Assembly (NCBI GenBank): GCA_029689965.1
Contig: CP121450.1
Coordinates: 744,001-808,000 of the forward strand
Reading direction: 5' to 3'
From: Curtobacterium flaccumfaciens
Lineage (GTDB): Bacteria > Actinomycetota > Actinomycetes > Actinomycetales > Microbacteriaceae
Length of the DNA: 64,000 nt
In this document: piece by piece, positions 26,624 through 35,642 of the stretch
How the letters are laid out: each line of letters begins with the position of its first letter
Numbering within the stretch: position 1 is the stretch's first letter
The notes under the pieces: generated by a model
The model's input: only the letters and a program-made list of their open reading frames with translations
Databases searched by the model: none
What the model was told of the DNA's origin: nothing
Program-made: the position numbers and the translations under genes

Positions 26624-27648
26624 TCAGCTCGGCAGGTTGTGCCGCAAATCGTATCCGGTGTCGGCGAGGAACTGCAGCCGGTTTCGTACTTCTTCGAGTC
26701 CGTGGTTGTCGTCGTCGTTGCGCATGTCGGCCCTCAGTAACGTGTTGGCGGTGATGATGTCGTCGGTGCGGTCGGTGTAGCCGGCTGCTGTGGCGGTGAG
26801 GGAGATGGTGGGGTCGGCGGGATGATGAGTTCGGTGCCGGAGTAGCCGACGGTGTCGGGTTCGAAGCCGAGGCTGGTCACGTCGAGTTCGTGTTCGGTGA
26901 ATGCGACGAGCCGGTACGGCATGTCGCGCTTCGTAATCGCCGGGTAGCCGGGCCGGTCGGAGATGGCGCGGCCGGAGATCCGGCAGCCGGCGGCGATGAG
27001 GCGTTCCGCTTGCTCGATGAGTGGTAGGTCGGATTGCCATCGGGTGCGGATGCCGCCGGGTCCTGGGTAGCAGGCGATGGTGAAGTCGATGAGTCCACCG
27101 ATTTTCCGTGATTCCCAGCCGATGTTGGTGCGGTGGACGCGTTTGCCGAGCCGGGCGAGCGCGTCGTCGACCTGCCCTGGAGTGAGGCCGGCGCTGACGA
27201 GCTGGTCGAAGGTGGCGCCGTTGACGGCGAGCATCCGTGCGACGGCGAAGGTGATGTAGATGGGTGCGGCGTTCTTCCACCGGTCGTGCACGCCGAGGAT
27301 CTGCTTCCCGTCGATCCAGACGCGGCGCCGGTCAACATCGACCAGGAGGACGGTCGTGGTCTGTTCGGCGAGTGCGATCTGCGTCACCGTCACGGTTCGT
27401 GGCGCCAGCAGCAGCAGGTCCACGTCGGTTTCCTCACCGCGTGGTCGTTGCGTCAACGTCGGGAACCGTGCACGTCGTCCGTCGGGAAGGCGGATGGTGT
27501 CGTGCGACTCCACGACAGCTTGGAGTCCGGCGAGTTTCAGGACCTGGAGGGTGTCGGTGAGGTCGGTGGTGTCGCCGAGCCCGTAGGGCATCGTGATCTG
27601 CGGCCGACCAGCGTAGGCGGCGGCGACCCACTCATGTCCTGGGCCCAT
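26624..27648 (-). CDS. Winged-helix, AbiEi-like protein A (one frameshift)
   Basis: This protein of about 340 residues is the last gene of a seven-gene operon. The middle has a winged-helix-like region (VNGATFDQLVSAGLTPGQVDDALARLG), then FTIACYPGPGGIRTRW and a C-terminal part (AISDRPGYPAITKRD, ELDVTSLGFEPDTVGYSG) whose order recalls actinobacterial proteins annotated as AbiEi-type antitoxins (wHTH plus nucleotidyltransferase-like region); that link is from memory. A break near 26820 joins LIIP to ADPTISLTATAAGY. It is a clear paralogue of the gene at 29068 (shared RVWxDGKQ, PGQVxxAL, YPGPGG). ATG 27648 overlaps the preceding stop as TGATG. Confidence 0.55.
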
Positions 27649-27908
27649 CAGGAGCGTTCTTCCGGGGTGTCAGGTCGGATCAGGGCCATGAGCCAGCTCG
27701 CTTCGCTGAGGAACGGCTCCCATCCGTCCCGGGCGTCCCCGACGGCTGGTTCGATTCGGTAGGTGGCGGCGTCGCCGGTGCCGTGGACGATGACCTGTCG
27801 AAGTTCGGTGCCGGGTGGGTCGCGGAAGAACATGTGCCCGTGCACGCCGCGAACGTCGAAGGCGACGTTGATGAGGAACAGGTCCGGTCGGGTGCTCACT
27901 GTCGCCAC
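27648..27908 (-). CDS. Small unknown protein of the repeated-domain family (gene 6)
   Basis: This 86-residue protein reads LFLINVAFDVRGVHGHMFFRD, ELRQVIVHGTGDAATYRIEP and a C-terminal helix FLSEASWLMALI. The strand-strand-strand-helix plan and the positions of hydrophobic residues match the small domains of the proteins at 27896, 28793, 30090 and 30397. Its start overlaps the end of gene 5 by 13 bases, and its stop overlaps the next start. Function is unknown. Confidence 0.55.
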   Translation of the reverse strand: MATVSTRPDLFLINVAFDVRGVHGHMFFRDPPGTELRQVIVHGTGDAATYRIEPAVGDARDGWEPFLSEASWLMALIRPDTPEERS

Positions 27909-28758
27909 TGCCGTCCTCGGAAGAGGGCGATGATCGTCGCGAGTGGCCGGCCCTGCTGGATCCAGGCCAGTGGTGTGAGTGGTTGGTTGTAGATGGTGAG
28001 GAAGGTGCGGGGTGTGGTGATGAACTCGGTCATCGCTGCTGCGTCGAGCAGCGGGTGCGGTGCTGCCGCGTAGAGGACGTCGAGGCCGGGCAGCAGCGAG
28101 GACGGGTCACCGAACTCCGGCAGCGCGGGTCGGACGAGTTGCCAGTCGGGAATGCGTTCTTCGCCGTCGAGGTCGAAGCTCAGCAGCCGGTTCGACCCGA
28201 ACAGCCCACCGACCTCCTCGACACTGACCTGCAGCGCTGCGGCGGCTTCCGCTTCGGTGAGGGTCGACTCGAGCAGGTGCCGGCGGATCCGGGACCGCGT
28301 CACCTGCCACCAGTCCTCCGGCACATCCGCGGCCTCAACCGGCGCGACGCCAGGGACACGGGGAATCTGTCGGCCCTCGTCGGCGTAGGCGCTGAGCTGC
28401 TCCCGCGTGACCTCACCGCGGGCGTACATCCACAATTGGGACTGCCACGGCATATCATCCGGGAACCCCTCCAAGTACCCAGAGTGGATCACCGCCCGGA
28501 CTGCCTTCTCCCGCTTCGCGATCTCGGACGCGGGGATGAGCAGCGTTCGCACGATGCGGTCCGCCTCCCGTACCGCCGGTACCGTCAGGTCTGACAGGAC
28601 CGTGTTGGTCTTGTCGTAGAGCTCGTACCCGGGTTCGGTGTCGATGGGACGGACGAGGATCTGCGCCAGGTGCGCGTCCGGGTGTTCGGTGTCCTCGAGG
28701 AGGATGTGCCCCAGAGGATGCGGTCGTTGGAGAGGTGCAGGGAGACCAGTCGCATCAT
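27896..28758 (-). CDS. Unknown two-domain protein, repeated small domain plus helical C-terminus (one frameshift)
   Basis: Start ATG 28758 or 28755 gives MRLVSLHLSNDRILWG; a lost base near 28710 then joins to HILLEDTEHPDAHLAQILVR, TNTVLSDLTVPAVREADRIV and RTLLIPASEIAKREK. This N-terminal domain aligns with the short protein at 28793. A second domain of about 190 residues follows (MPWQSQLWMYARGEVTREQL, EDWWQVTRSRIRRHLLEST, LTEAEAAAALQVSVEEVGGL), in which TEAEAAAALQVSVEEV looks like a helix-turn-helix. No named family is recognised. About 287 residues in total. Confidence 0.5.
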
Positions 28759-28792
28759 CAGCAGGTACCTCCAGGAATGCGGGCGAGGGCGG

Positions 28793-29068
28793 TCAGGGTT
28801 GCGGGAAGTCGGTGCGGGTTCTGCCGATGCGTTCGGGGGTGTAGGTGAGGATGAACCGCATGATCCGGTCGGCTTCGACCATTTCCGGGGCGGCGGGATC
28901 GTGCGCGTCGGGGTTGGCGTTGGTGAGGCGGAACCATGGTGGTTCGTCGGTGTGGTCGATGAGGACCGCCTCGTCCTTTTCCTCGGGGTGGTCGGGGTGG
29001 GTGAAGATGACGGCGCCGAAGAAGCGGGTGTCGTCGTACGCCAACGTCAGCGACAGCAACTGCAACAT
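28793..29068 (-). CDS. Small unknown protein of the repeated-domain family (gene 4)
   Basis: This protein of about 91 residues starts at ATG 29068, overlapping the stop of the winged-helix gene as TGATG. It reads LQLLSLTLAYDDTRFFGAVI, EAVLIDHTDEPPWFRLTN and MVEADRIMRFILTYTPERIG. The last segment parallels VREADRIVRTLLIPASEIAK in gene 5. It is therefore a stand-alone version of the gene 5 N-terminal domain. Function is unknown. Confidence 0.6.
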   Translation of the reverse strand: MLQLLSLTLAYDDTRFFGAVIFTHPDHPEEKDEAVLIDHTDEPPWFRLTNANPDAHDPAAPEMVEADRIMRFILTYTPERIGRTRTDFPQP

Positions 29069-30097
29069 CAACCCGTCCCGTCCTGGCCACTGCTGCCGGG
29101 GTGCCAGCGGAGGTCGTGGGCGAGGTCGGCTTGGAAGTGCAGCAGCTGCCGCAGCCCGTTCACCGCGTCCGTGTTCACCGCCACCCAGCTGTCTTCATAG
29201 AGGACGTTGGCGGTGATGAAGTCGTCCGTGCAGCACCCCTCGGCGCTGGTGAGGATGGTGGTGTCTTGCGGGATGATCACCGTCACCGTCGCATCATCAA
29301 CAGCGGCGGGCTCGTAGCCGAGCCCACCCATGTCGGGGTGCGAGGCGAAGAATGCCGTGAGCCGGTTGGGCGGGACGAGGACGCCGGCCTGCTGGGCCGC
29401 CCACCGGTCCGACATCACCCCGCCGAGTGCGATGAGCTGGTCTGCCTGCTGGTCGATGGTGTCGTGATGTTTCCAGCAGGTGCGGACCCGCCAGGGCCCG
29501 GGTACGCCGCTACCGTCCAATCGACGAGCCAGCCCAGGTCGGCTGCTTCCCACCCGAGCGGCGTCGACACGACGTGATCACCCAGCGTCCCAAGCGCTTC
29601 CTCGACCTGCCCGGCCGGTAATCCGGTCCGGGCTGCGATGCTGGCTGTGCTGCCACCGTGCATCGTGACCGTGCGCGCAACTGCGAACACGGTCCGCCAT
29701 CCCGGTGTCGCGTCCCGTTGCATCGACGAGCCGTACACCTGCTTGCCGTCGGCCCAGACGCGTTGCCGTTTCCCGTTCACGACCACCAAGTCCGGATACC
29801 GCCGTGCCAGTGACAGGACGCCGCCTTCCGACCCACCGGGCAGGACGATGAGGTCCTCGTCGCGTTCGGCCGGGTACCGTCGTCGTTAATCGTGGCCGTC
29901 GGGTTCGGGGTGGACAGGAACCCGGACCGGCCGTCATCGAACCGGAGCCGATCAAACGCCTCCACCCGAGCGGGCATCCCCGCCGCCGCAAGAGCGGTCA
30001 GTGTCTGGGTGACGTCGATCGTCCACCCGAGCCCGAACGGCAACGACAGGATCGACTGCTCGTGCCGGATGGCCTGCACCCACTCCCGGTCAGACAT
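29068..30097 (-). CDS. Winged-helix, AbiEi-like protein B (several frameshifts)
   Basis: This paralogue of the gene at 26624 starts at ATG 30097 (MSDREWVQAIRHEQSILSLP, FGLGWTIDVTQTLTALAAAG). Matching segments then occur in successive frames: KRQRVWADGKQVYGSS, FAVARTVTMHGGSTASIAAR, LPAGQVEEALGTLGDHVVST, WTVAAYPGPGG, VRTCWKHHDTIDQQADQLI, FFASHPDMGGLGYEPAAVDD and CCTDDFITANVLYEDSW. Breaks are near 29885 and near 29490, with more possible in between. The duplication inside one operon suggests two related antitoxin-like or DNA-binding subunits. The AbiEi comparison is by recall. Confidence 0.5.
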
Positions 30098-30425
30098 CAG
30101 CAGGCCCAGCCGCTTCCACACCACGGCCGACCTGCCGAAGCTTTGTCAGCACCTGCATCACCTGGGTTGCTGCCTCCAGCAGCGGATCCGTTGGGTCCGT
30201 CAGGGGTGTTCCGTTGAGGAGCGTGAACGTCCACCCATCGTCTGACGGTCGGACGTTGATGTGGTGTTGCAGGATCGCAGTCCCTGTCGAGTTCGTGAAC
30301 GTCATCCCCGCCAACGTCGGCCAGATGACCGCGTCGAACTGCGCCGACAACGACAACAGCCGCAACGGCACCGGCTCGAACCGCGGCACCCGACCCTCAG
30401 ACATCGCCAGCCAACCGAGGGTCAT
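30090..30425 (-). CDS. Small unknown protein of the repeated-domain family (gene 2)
   Basis: This 111-residue protein (possible later start ATG 30404) reads PVPLRLLSLSAQFDAVIWPT, TGTAILQHHINVRPSDDGWT and DPLLEAATQVMQVLTKLR. The order of strands and the final hydrophobic helix match the other small proteins of the operon. It overlaps the upstream gene end by 29 bases and the next start by 8 bases, so translation is coupled. Function is unknown. Confidence 0.55.
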   Translation of the reverse strand: MTLGWLAMSEGRVPRFEPVPLRLLSLSAQFDAVIWPTLAGMTFTNSTGTAILQHHINVRPSDDGWTFTLLNGTPLTDPTDPLLEAATQVMQVLTKLRQVGRGVEAAGPADV

Positions 30426-30998
30426 CCTCCGACAGCCGTTCGAGCCCGAGCCCTGATGCGTCGAGGATGGCGTTCTCGGACTCCTCGGTGGCGACGAACG
30501 ACCCGAGGTGCGCGTTGACCGCGACCAACGTCCCGATCCGGCTCCGCGCGTCGAGGACGACCGCGGCGACTTCAGCGTCGGTGCAGTCGGAGGTCAGTTC
30601 CGGCTTCGAGGGATGCAGGGCCGGGAACTCGAGCTGCTGCACCGGTGGATGCCACTGCACTCCGATGCGGAGCACCCGGCCGTCGGCGTCGTTGCGGTAG
30701 AACATCGAACCGAACGGATGACCCATGTCAAGAGTGAGGTCCGCACCGTACAGCGTCCAACCCGCGGCGGCGTGGGCCGGGTCCCATCGTTGAACGATGA
30801 GGGCACCGAGCCCCATTTTCAGGGCGGGAATGAGCGCCTGGCTGTCGTTTACCTCCGCGTAGAGCGCTGTCAGATGCGGGGACGTTGGTCGCGCAGGTCC
30901 GCGAGCGGGATTCGCGCCACGCGGGGAGTCGCCCCGTGACGCGCCTCGCTTTGTTGAGCACCGCTGCCGAACTGCTGGGTCGCACCCTGATCGTTCAC
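30397..30998 (-). CDS. First operon gene: N-terminal extension plus repeated domain (one frameshift)
   Basis: The likely start is GTG 30998 (VNDQGATQQFGSGAQQSEAR) with AGGAAG upstream. A lost C near 30880 joins ADLRDQRP to HLTALYAEVNDSQALIPALK, MGLGALIVQRWDPAHAAAGW, ADLTLDMGHPFGSMFYRND and VLRIGVQWHPPVQQLEFPAL. The central part follows the repeated-domain pattern of genes 2, 4, 5 and 6 with a longer N-terminus and tail (about 200 residues). No named family is recognised. It opens the seven-gene operon running to 26624. Confidence 0.5.
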
Positions 30999-31242
30999 AA
31001 TCGCCCTACTTCCTCTTGCGCACTGAAAATCTCAGGCTGATAGTAATCACCAGAGGTCCGCTGCGGAAGAGGGAGGAGACGCATTCTCATCGGGTGTCTC
31101 TCTTCCCGTAACCAATCGTTCGAGGGCCCCCTTCCCAGCAACGGCGCGGATCTGGGTCACCCGCGGCTGCGTCGGGGCAGCCTCGGGTGTTCGGGATCTC
31201 TGATCTCTACGGCTGGCGTAGGGGATCCCGCATACGAATGGC

Positions 31243-31790
31243 GTGACCGACAACGCCACTCAGAGAAGCCGCCCATCCGCCGCACAGAGCCGTTCCGGGT
31301 TCACGCACGAATCGCAGAACGCCGAGACCGTCGAGTGGTACACGCCCCGCTGGCTCCTCGACGCCATCGGTATCCACTACGACATCGACGTGTGCTCACC
31401 CGGCGCGAACGAGACGGCCATTCCCGCCGACCGCCACTACACGCTCGCCGACGACGGGCTCACCTCCCCTGGACCGGCACCGTCTGGTGCAACCCGCCCT
31501 ACGGTCGCGAAACCGGCACCTGGATGAACAAGCTCGCCGACCACGGCGACGGCATCGCCCTCGTGTTCGCACGAACCGACACCGCCTGGTTCCAAGCGGC
31601 GGCGTCCAGAGCAACCGCCGTCAGCTTCCTCGCCGGCCGCGTCAAGTTCATCGACGGACGAACCGGCAAACCCTCCCCGGGCAGCCCCGGCTCCGGCTCC
31701 GCACTCCTCGCCTTCGGACAGAAGGCCGCTGCAGCGCTCATCACCGCCGACCTCGGCATCACTCTTACAAACCTTAAGGACCAGTCGTGA
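31243..31790 (+). CDS. Phage-type DNA N-6-adenine methyltransferase (Dam family, one frameshift)
   Basis: GTG 31243 follows AGGGGA at 31219. The first frame has ESQNAETVEWYTPRWLLDAI and YDIDVCSPGANETAIPADR. A lost C near 31468 (LTSP joined to WTGTVWCNPPYG) brings in the catalytic NPPY motif, followed by LVFARTDTAWFQAAASRA and VKFIDGRTGKPSPGSPGSGS. This is the phage Dam family (PF05869 type), which methylates adenine N6, usually to protect phage DNA. About 182 residues. The next gene follows closely. Confidence 0.85.
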
Positions 31791-31894
31791 CTGACAACAT
31801 CGTCGTCCTCATCATCAGCATTCCTGCGGGAGCGAAGTTCCGCCCCTGGAATGGGTCGAAGCAAGCATCAACCAACGAGAACAGGAGCACCAAC

Positions 31895-32146
31895 ATGGAC
31901 CAGCCAGCTATCGAGGGACACCTCTACTGCCCGAAGACCGACGCACTCGCTGAAGCACTCAACGAGTACGCCAGCACCGCATGGCGTAAGCAGTACCACC
32001 GAGACCGCAACGAGCAGGAGACCCGCAACGCGCGCCTCGCCTCCAAGCCCTTCCGCCTCGTCGTGAAGGACGAGGGCGAGTCGGAGCCCGTCCCGAGGCG
32101 CGGGCAGCGCGCCGCGGTCCACTGCCCGCTCAAGAACAAGCCGTAA
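31895..32146 (+). CDS. Hypothetical 83-aa protein
   Basis: ATG 31895 is preceded by AGGAG at 31883-31887. The frame opens further upstream at GTG 31787, overlapping the methylase stop, but that segment is low in complexity and has no clear ribosome-binding site. The protein is hydrophilic (MDQPAIEGHLYCPKTDALAE, WRKQYHRDRNEQETRNARLA) and ends CPLKNKP. No family is recognised. A strong terminator follows directly, closing the methylase transcript. Confidence 0.5.
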   Translation: MDQPAIEGHLYCPKTDALAEALNEYASTAWRKQYHRDRNEQETRNARLASKPFRLVVKDEGESEPVPRRGQRAAVHCPLKNKP

Positions 32147-32147
32147 C

Positions 32148-32190
32148 GACGACGAACACCCCTCCGCAGCGCGGAGGGGTGTTTCGTCGC
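32148..32190 (+). terminator. Strong intrinsic terminator
   Basis: ACACCCCTCCGC (32156-32167) pairs with GCGGAGGGGTGT (32171-32182) across an AGC loop. The stem extends outward through CGACGAA and TTCGTCG, with one bulge and TTT. It lies two bases after the stop at 32146. Confidence 0.85.
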
Positions 32191-32443
32191 TCTGCGCCAT
32201 CCGACTCGCGAGCGGCCTATTCAAACTGCTGCCGGAGACGTCTGGTCCGGGTGATTGAGCCAAGACTGCAGCCCGAGGAGTTCTGGTCCCGGATGCGCGC
32301 TGGCACGACGAGGCCGTCCCTTTCGTTCGCGCAGTGCCCGACCAGCTTCCCTAGGCGATCGACGCGGTCGCCCAGCAGGTCGCAGTACCGGGCCAGATGT
32401 CCATGCATAGAGGGGGTGCCCCTACCGAATAGGACACCTCCCC

Positions 32444-32930
32444 ATGCGCTACGCCCCGCTATCTGACCGCATCGACGCGTTCATCGAAGCCGCGACCATC
32501 AAGCACGACGGCAAGTACGACTACAGCCTCGTCGCTGACGACTTCGTGAACGCCCACACGAAAGTCAGCATCATCTGCCCGACCACGGGGAGTTCTTGAA
32601 GACCCCGGCGGACCACAGGAGAGGTCAACGCTGCCCCGACTGCTCCGGCGCCGCAACAGTCGCCCGGAAGCGAGGCGCGAACAGTTCATCGCCCGCGCCC
32701 GCGAAGTCCACGGCGACCGCTACGACTACTCTGCCGTCATCTACGTCGACCAGCACACCGCGGTCACCATCATCTGCCCCGACCACGGCCCGTTCCCACA
32801 GCGGCCCATGAACCACCTCTCGTCCCACACGCCCAGCAACTGCCACGACTGTGGCCACGCGAGCCGAACGAAGACCAAGCGTGCGAACCGCGCGGAGGTT
32901 GTGCCGGCCTGGCCGTCGTACTGGAACTAA
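32444..32930 (+). CDS. DUF723-like zinc-ribbon repeat protein (two frameshifts)
   Basis: Restoring one lost G near 32583 and one near 32672 gives about 162 residues with two repeats: HDGKYDYSLVADDF, then VSIICPDHGEFLKTPADHRR with CPDCSG, and HGDRYDYSAVIYVDQHTAV, then TIICPDHGPFPQRPMNHL with CHDCGH. The K/RYDYS...CPxHGxF...CxxC repeat is the DUF723 pattern often attached to phage and homing-type endonucleases. No GIY-YIG or HNH catalytic part is present, so this is probably a DNA-binding fragment or stand-alone form. ATG 32444 has no strong ribosome-binding site. Confidence 0.65.
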
Positions 32931-33137
32931 TTGCAAGCGCTCCTACAGCTGCCGGGCGATGAAGCTCGCTTCCGGACTGCGTGCTGCAACGAGCGCAATT
33001 CGAGTATCGCCTCGCTGCGCATCACGTCTCGGTCTAATCGACCCGTCGCTCCGCGCCCTCCCTGACCGGGCGGACGAAGCGTCCACATGAGGTTTCGCAC
33101 GGCTTGAACGCGATGTCCGGCCCGCGCTCCGGGACCG

Positions 33138-34544
33138 CTACGCCTTGCTCCGCTGGCGTCCGTCCGCGACTTGCACGTCATCCCGCACGACCCGCAAATC
33201 GACTGGGTTCGATTGCGCGAGTAGCTGCGCCATGAGCTGTTCGGATGCTTCTCGGTTCAGGTTCGACGCTACCCAGAGCCCTTCATAGTCTTGAAGAGGG
33301 ACCCACTTCGCACGCATGCCGGTCGGCAGATCGTCAGCGTGAGAGATGTACCCAGGAACGAGCACACGCTCGGGCCCTTCGAGCAGTGCGAGTGTCCGTA
33401 CGACTTCGCGAAGTGCCCCGACCGCTGTGTAGGGACCGAAGCCCAGAGCGCTCGGCCTCGCTGTCCCCGCGAGTAGGTACGTGCGGTATCGAGTCTTCCC
33501 GCGTAGACGGTCGTAGCGCCATTCGAGTTGCAGGGCTCGGTGCCGAGCAGTTCCGGCTCCGCTCGTCTTGTCGATGTAGTCCTGGCCGAATCGAGCGAGG
33601 AGTTCGTCATCGAGGCGGCGGACCCTGGTGACCGGCGCACCGGAGTTCATCAGGGCGCGCACCTGGTCACTGTCCACGTTCTCGAGGGCGGCTTCCAGAG
33701 CATCGACAGAATCGATCCCGAGGAGGCGACACAGTTCGATCGCGAATTCCACCCCCTTCTCACTGCCGTCGCCGTCGTCCGGGAACCTCGCCCTCAGGAA
33801 AGGCGCGAGGGTCTCCGGTTCGAGGGCAACGACTTCCGCCTCGTCTTGTGGCAGGGGCGGCTCAACGGGCGACTCGGAGTGGTCGCTCTCAACGTCCACA
33901 GTGGGCCGAGCGAGGATTCGTTCGATTGCCACGAACGTTTCGTCGAGCGCACGCCGAGCGTCTGACGCCGCTCCGAAGAGCTGATCGATCGTGCCCTGGT
34001 CCTGCTCGCTGACTGCCTTGTACTGCGGCCCCTTATAACGTCGTGCGTGCTCGAACTCTGCCCAAGCGTGGCCGGCAACGGTTCGGATCTGCACCTCGAG
34101 GCCGCCGAAGGTTCGGAAGAAGCGTTCGAGGTCGCCGCCGGCGACAATCCAGTCGGAATCACCGTCCTCGTGCTCTCCGGAAACGACGATGTGTAGGCAG
34201 TCATAGCCACGCCGGCTCGGCGGCTTCTCGTCGCCCGGATTCCGGTCTTCGTTTGGCAGCACCGCGAAGCGGGACTTGATCAGTTGGCGGACCCGCTCTC
34301 GGTCCGTGTTCGAGTAGGTGATGATCCTGATCGCGACGATGTCCGTGATCTCCGCCATCGGATCGGCGTACTGCTTCGCGTCCTGCTTGCGCTGGAACGA
34401 GGCGATCGATTTCGCCCGCGCCGACACGTCGTGCGGCTCGACCCCGGACTCGGCCAGGAGACGCCGCACGTAGTTCTCGAGTTCGTCCGCCGCTCGTGGA
34501 AGCCAGTCCCAGTTGGTGTAATCCACGCTCTCGATGCTGCTCAC
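33138..34544 (-). CDS. Stand-alone RelA/SpoT-domain (p)ppGpp synthetase-like protein
   Basis: Starting at GTG 34544 (SSIESVDYTNWDWLPRAADE), this 468-residue protein has an uninterrupted RelA/SpoT synthetase domain in residues 15-190: ARAKSIASFQRKQDAKQYAD, ITDIVAIRIITYS, the G-loop variant RRGYDCLHIVV, and GLEVQIRTVAGHAWAEFEHA. There is no HD hydrolase domain and no TGS/ACT regulatory part. The C-terminal 270 residues are unrecognised and could be a regulatory or antitoxin region, as in CapRel-type phage-defence proteins; that comparison is inference. It is intact and divergent from a membrane protein gene in an accessory region. Confidence 0.8.
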   Translation of the reverse strand: MSSIESVDYTNWDWLPRAADELENYVRRLLAESGVEPHDVSARAKSIASFQRKQDAKQYADPMAEITDIVAIRIITYSNTDRERVRQLIKSRFAVLPNEDRNPGDEKPPSRRGYDCLHIVVSGEHEDGDSDWIVAGGDLERFFRTFGGLEVQIRTVAGHAWAEFEHARRYKGPQYKAVSEQDQGTIDQLFGAASDARRALDETFVAIERILARPTVDVESDHSESPVEPPLPQDEAEVVALEPETLAPFLRARFPDDGDGSEKGVEFAIELCRLLGIDSVDALEAALENVDSDQVRALMNSGAPVTRVRRLDDELLARFGQDYIDKTSGAGTARHRALQLEWRYDRLRGKTRYRTYLLAGTARPSALGFGPYTAVGALREVVRTLALLEGPERVLVPGYISHADDLPTGMRAKWVPLQDYEGLWVASNLNREASEQLMAQLLAQSNPVDLRVVRDDVQVADGRQRSKA

Positions 34545-34756
34545 AGAACCGGGCCCCCACTTCGTCCGAGAAGTCGACCGACGACCCCCAAAGCTCAGGG
34601 TATTACAGCAATTGAGTTCGACGAACATCTCGGCGTCGCGGACTGGTTCGCGAACGACCCGGGGGCGTTCGGGCAGCACCGACGCCGAGTGGGTGAGGAC
34701 GCAACGTGCCCTCAGGTAGAGGCTCTGCTCGTGGTTGATCTCGTGGATAATGCTGC

Positions 34757-35384
34757 GTGCACGAAATCCTTGCGGCGGCAGAGCCGGTCGCGCAGACCCC
34801 CTGGCGGTTCCCGTACGGAGCGGCGCTGCTCGCCGCGATTGGTCCGGTCGGTTCACTGATGTTCGCTTTCGCGCGGAGCGCCGAACGGCGTCAACTTGAA
34901 CGCGTGCAAGGTCTTCGTGTGGTTCTCAATCGAGCTGCGTGCCGTCGGCGTTGGAACGGAGACGACCGAGCTTTCTGCTCTCGGACGTGGCGCAACGCTG
35001 CGACGACAGGCTGAGGACGAACTGCGTCTGGCCGCGGCGGCGTACATCGCATCGGCTGCACGGCGACCTGGGACCATTGTGAACGGCGGCATCGCCGCGC
35101 TGTACGGCGTTGGGCTGTTCGTCGGAGCGGTTGCACTTACAGTCAACCGTGCTGTCGCCGACCCGTCGGCTGCGATAGCGGTCCTGATCCTCGGTGTCGC
35201 CGGGATCGCGATCTCGGCTTACGGCATCTCGAGTGTCGTCCGCCGGGTGAAAACACGCAGCCTTCGGCTCGCGTCGGGGCTGCCCGACCCGTTGACGCGC
35301 GATGCGTTCCTTGCGGAACTTCGCTCCGAGGGCTCGCCGTTGAAGAGGTCAGCTCGGGCAACGCTCCTGTACATGGAGCAATGA
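34757..35384 (+). CDS. Small membrane protein divergent from the RelA-like gene (one frameshift)
   Basis: GTG 34757 starts HEILAAAEPVAQTPWRFPYG with a first hydrophobic helix ALLAAIGPVGSLMFAFA and a charged stretch (RSAERRQLERVQ). A frame change between about 34880 and 34960 leads to ALGRGATLRRQAEDELRLAA and two more helices (GGIAALYGVGLFVGAVALTV, AAIAVLILGVAGIAISAYGI), then a basic end. About 205 residues, three helices, no family recognised. Because it is divergent from a (p)ppGpp-synthetase-like gene, it may be a membrane partner, but nothing in the sequence proves this. Confidence 0.45.
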
Positions 35385-35584
35385 CGTCGGCCAGGCTTAC
35401 GAAGCAGCCCCGAAGCCAGGTCCGTCTAAGGCTCTAGGGATAATTCGAGGATAGATCTGGGATAGCTCGGTTTTTGGAAGGCCACGGATCGGCTTGTTCA
35501 TGCCGATCGGCGGGTTTCGTTAGGAGCCCCCAGCGGGGCCGTTTGCGAATCAGAGCAAATCTGTTTGCGAATCTCAGCCCTATA

Positions 35585-35618
35585 GAAGAGCCCCCAGCAT
35601 CCGCTGGGGCTCTTCTTG
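35585..35618 (+). terminator. Intrinsic terminator
   Basis: GAAGAGCCCCCAGC pairs with GCTGGGGCTCTTC across an ATCC loop, with one bulged C, followed by TTGTC. It lies about 200 bases after the membrane protein gene and could also stop transcripts from the other direction. Confidence 0.7.
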
Positions 35619-35642
35619 TCGTCACGTGTTGCCGCGGTTGGG

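Noticed and set aside
31787..31894. GTG 31787 as start of the ORF after the Dam gene
   Set aside because: It overlaps the stop as GTGA, but the encoded 36 residues look non-coding and ATG 31895 has its own AGGAG.
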